NCBI GenBank assembly: GCA_005777205.1
Contig: SXNB01000103.1
Location: 1 to 6,015, forward strand
Source of the DNA: Burkholderiales bacterium
Lineage (GTDB): Bacteria; Pseudomonadota; Gammaproteobacteria; Burkholderiales; SG8-39
Length of the DNA stretch: 6,015 nt
Direction of reading: 5' to 3'
Under the pieces are notes generated by a model. The model did no database searches. It was not told where the DNA came from and was given only the letters and a program-made list of their open reading frames with translations. This document shows, one piece after another, positions 4,698 through 6,015 of the stretch; the stretch's first letter is position 1; each line of letters opens with the position of its first letter. The translations under genes were made by a program, and so were the position numbers.

Positions 4698-5450
4698 ATG
4701 CGTACTGACCTGATTGCCAGCCTGCTGGTCCATGCCCGCCACACCGCGCAGCCGATAGTGGTGCCGGAAAAAACCGCGATCAAGACCGACGTGGTTGCGT
4801 ACCGCGTGCAGGACAAGGTGTTCGCGAAGCTTTGGCCGGGCGCGCATCCGTTGGCGTGGAAGGCTGGCGGGCCCAGCGACAAGGTGGAGCCGACCGCATC
4901 GCCGATCGCACCCGAGCTGGTGCTGAAGAACCCGGCGCGGGTGTCGGCCAAGGCGCTCGGCCTGGTCGGCGTCGAGGGCGAGGTCGGCTTCCGACTGGCG
5001 AAGGACCTGCCCTCGCGCGACAAGGCCTACGGCGAGGAGGAAATCGCGGCCGCCATCGCCGAGGCGGTGGTCACCATCGAGATCTGCGCCTCGCGCATCG
5101 CGAAATGGAAGACCGCGCCGGGCAGCTGGCAGCTGGCCGATTTCCAGAATCACGGCAGCCTCGTCGTGGGTAGCGGAACGAAGGACTGGCGCAAGATCGA
5201 TTTCCGCAAGCAGTCGATGGAGATCCGCGTCGGTGCCCGCGTCTCGAAGGCGACCGGAAGCCATTCCTTCGGCGACCCGTTCCGCCTCATGCCCTGGATC
5301 GTCGCGCACTGCGCCGAGCGTACGGGCGGCCTGCGCAAGGGCGATGTGGTGACGACCGGCGCCTGGACCGGGCTGGAGGCAGCGAAGGCCGGCGACGAGG
5401 TGGTGGTGATCTTCCCCGGCATCGGCGAGGCCAGGCTCCGGATCGAATGA
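4698..5450 (+). CDS. 2-keto-4-pentenoate hydratase / fumarylacetoacetate hydrolase-family protein
   Basis: This 250-residue protein resembles MhpD-type hydratases, which add water to 2-hydroxypenta-2,4-dienoate in meta-cleavage pathways of aromatic breakdown using a divalent metal. Expected metal ligands are present: E93 and E95 in GVEGEVGF, and E128 in IEICASR. The C-terminal block (GDPFRLMPWIV, then GLRKGDVVTTGAWTG, then GDEVVVIFPGIGEARLRI) is the family's usual ending. Two spots are unusual: A131 stands where most members have Asp in the E-I-x-D-S-R motif, and ADFQNHGSLVVG replaces the common ADN-type segment. Family assignment is good but the precise substrate is not, and no other meta-cleavage gene is nearby. 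ATG 4698 is the likely start, since an in-frame TGA lies upstream at 4659. It follows the aldolase gene by 89 bases and may share its transcript. Confidence 0.88.
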   Translation: MRTDLIASLLVHARHTAQPIVVPEKTAIKTDVVAYRVQDKVFAKLWPGAHPLAWKAGGPSDKVEPTASPIAPELVLKNPARVSAKALGLVGVEGEVGFRLAKDLPSRDKAYGEEEIAAAIAEAVVTIEICASRIAKWKTAPGSWQLADFQNHGSLVVGSGTKDWRKIDFRKQSMEIRVGARVSKATGSHSFGDPFRLMPWIVAHCAERTGGLRKGDVVTTGAWTGLEAAKAGDEVVVIFPGIGEARLRIE

Positions 5451-5482
5451 CATGGAATTGACCCCGCACTGGCCAGGCTGAA

Positions 5483-6015
5483 ATGCTCGAAATAAAATCC
5501 AAGCTGAAAATTCTCCGCTCGGCCTATAAAGTCGAGCTCAGGGGCCAACTACGGCTGCCATTCGCCTCGCGGCAGAACAGCCGCTTGAAGACGAAGCTGT
5601 TGTCCGGGGAGGAGGTCAGCCTGATGCTGCCGCGCGACGAATTCCTGCGCGGCGGCGACCTTGTCACTGCCTCCGACGGTCGCATTATCGAGGTGATTGC
5701 GGAGCCGGAGAAGGTCGCGCACGTCACCTGCTCGTCCGTGGTCGAACTGGCCAAAGCGGCCTACCACCTCGGCAGCTGGCACGTGCCGGTGCAGGTGGGC
5801 GAGGGCTTCCTGCGCCTCGCGGCGGACCACGTGCTGGAGGAGATGCTGGTGAAGCTGGGCGCCACGGTGGCGCACCTGGAAGCGCCCTTCGAGCCCGAGG
5901 CGGGCGCGCATGGCGGCGACCATCGGCACGATGAAGTCGGCCACGGGCATGTTCACGACGAGCACTGCGGCCACGATCACAGCCACGACCACGCGCACTG
6001 CGACCATCCGCACCA
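5483..6015 (+). CDS. ureE: Urease accessory protein UreE, nickel metallochaperone (3' end cut off)
   Basis: The visible 177 codons are open to the window edge. UreE is a cytoplasmic homodimer that delivers nickel to the urease apoprotein complex with UreG, UreF and UreD. The N-terminal domain includes LPFASRQNSRLKTKL and LLPR/LRGGD-type elements (LMLPRDEFLRGGDLV, 47-61). The metal-binding domain has YHLGSWHVPVQ (94-104) with H95 and the key nickel ligand H100, then DHVLEEML and PFEPEAGAHGG (135-145). From residue 143 the tail has 14 His and 2 Cys in 35 residues, a nickel-binding tail. Departures are GSWH where GNRH is usual, and Ala at one position where Klebsiella UreE has His (its H110). 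The Shine-Dalgarno sequence is modest: AGG at 5475-5477. Usually ureE sits near ureC, ureF and ureG; here a hydratase-family gene precedes it by 32 bases. Confidence 0.95.
   Translation, partial: MLEIKSKLKILRSAYKVELRGQLRLPFASRQNSRLKTKLLSGEEVSLMLPRDEFLRGGDLVTASDGRIIEVIAEPEKVAHVTCSSVVELAKAAYHLGSWHVPVQVGEGFLRLAADHVLEEMLVKLGATVAHLEAPFEPEAGAHGGDHRHDEVGHGHVHDEHCGHDHSHDHAHCDHPH

Noticed and set aside
4658..4708. Sixteen-codon GTG ORF overlapping the start of the hydratase-family gene
   Set aside because: No Shine-Dalgarno sequence lies at the right distance upstream; the GGAGG there overlaps the GTG itself.
4362..5453. A 363-codon minus-strand open frame opposite the hydratase-family gene
   Set aside because: It is antisense to a gene with conserved motifs over its full length, and its own translation has no recognisable domain.
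5452..5481. Nine-codon ORF ending one base before the ureE ATG
   Set aside because: It has no ribosome site of its own and is short enough to arise by chance; a coupling role is possible but unsupported.

Overview
The window is high-GC bacterial DNA with dense, mostly plus-strand genes, short gaps and one ATGA overlap. GC-rich codons, a low-specificity threonine aldolase, a single-domain cold-shock protein and a UreE with a His-rich tail suggest a proteobacterium. The style is betaproteobacterial (Burkholderiales/Rhodocyclales/Nitrosomonadales-like), but no marker gene here settles this.

Region 1 (4-2292) is a compact plus-strand operon: a single-domain rhodanese, a DsbA/kappa-GST-fold 2-hydroxychromene-2-carboxylate isomerase-type protein, and a 12-TM MFS transporter whose ATG overlaps the preceding TGA. 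Region 2 (2325-2498) holds a 57-codon gene for a small, Trp-rich, charged protein of unknown function. Its likely promoter sits at the end of the MFS gene, with the -10 only six bases before the ATG.

Region 3 (about 2557-2782) is the least explained part. It is a short self-contained transcription unit with an extended -10 promoter, an inverted repeat over the -35 position and a strong terminator. Between these lies a Shine-Dalgarno sequence that is part of a 17-base perfect complement to the 16S rRNA 3' end, optimally spaced before a 26-codon GTG ORF. The RNA also carries four related 10-base arms that form two interleaved helices, with a compensatory base-pair difference between the two helix pairs. 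It may be a structured regulatory RNA, a micropeptide gene, or both.

Region 4 (2798-3229, minus strand) is a CspA-family cold-shock gene facing region 3. A shared, probably bidirectional, terminator lies between them. The gene has a consensus TATAAT about 170 bases upstream of its start, giving a long leader of the kind known from cold-shock mRNAs.

Region 5 (3345-5450, plus strand) holds a possible 89-codon single-TM protein overlapping the start of a low-specificity L-threonine aldolase, followed by a 2-keto-4-pentenoate hydratase/fumarylacetoacetate hydrolase-family enzyme. Region 6 (5483-end) is ureE, the urease nickel metallochaperone, cut off by the window edge inside its His-rich tail. 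The structural urease genes are not directly upstream, so other urease accessory genes probably lie beyond the window. I see no tRNA, rRNA, CRISPR array, insertion sequence or phage gene.
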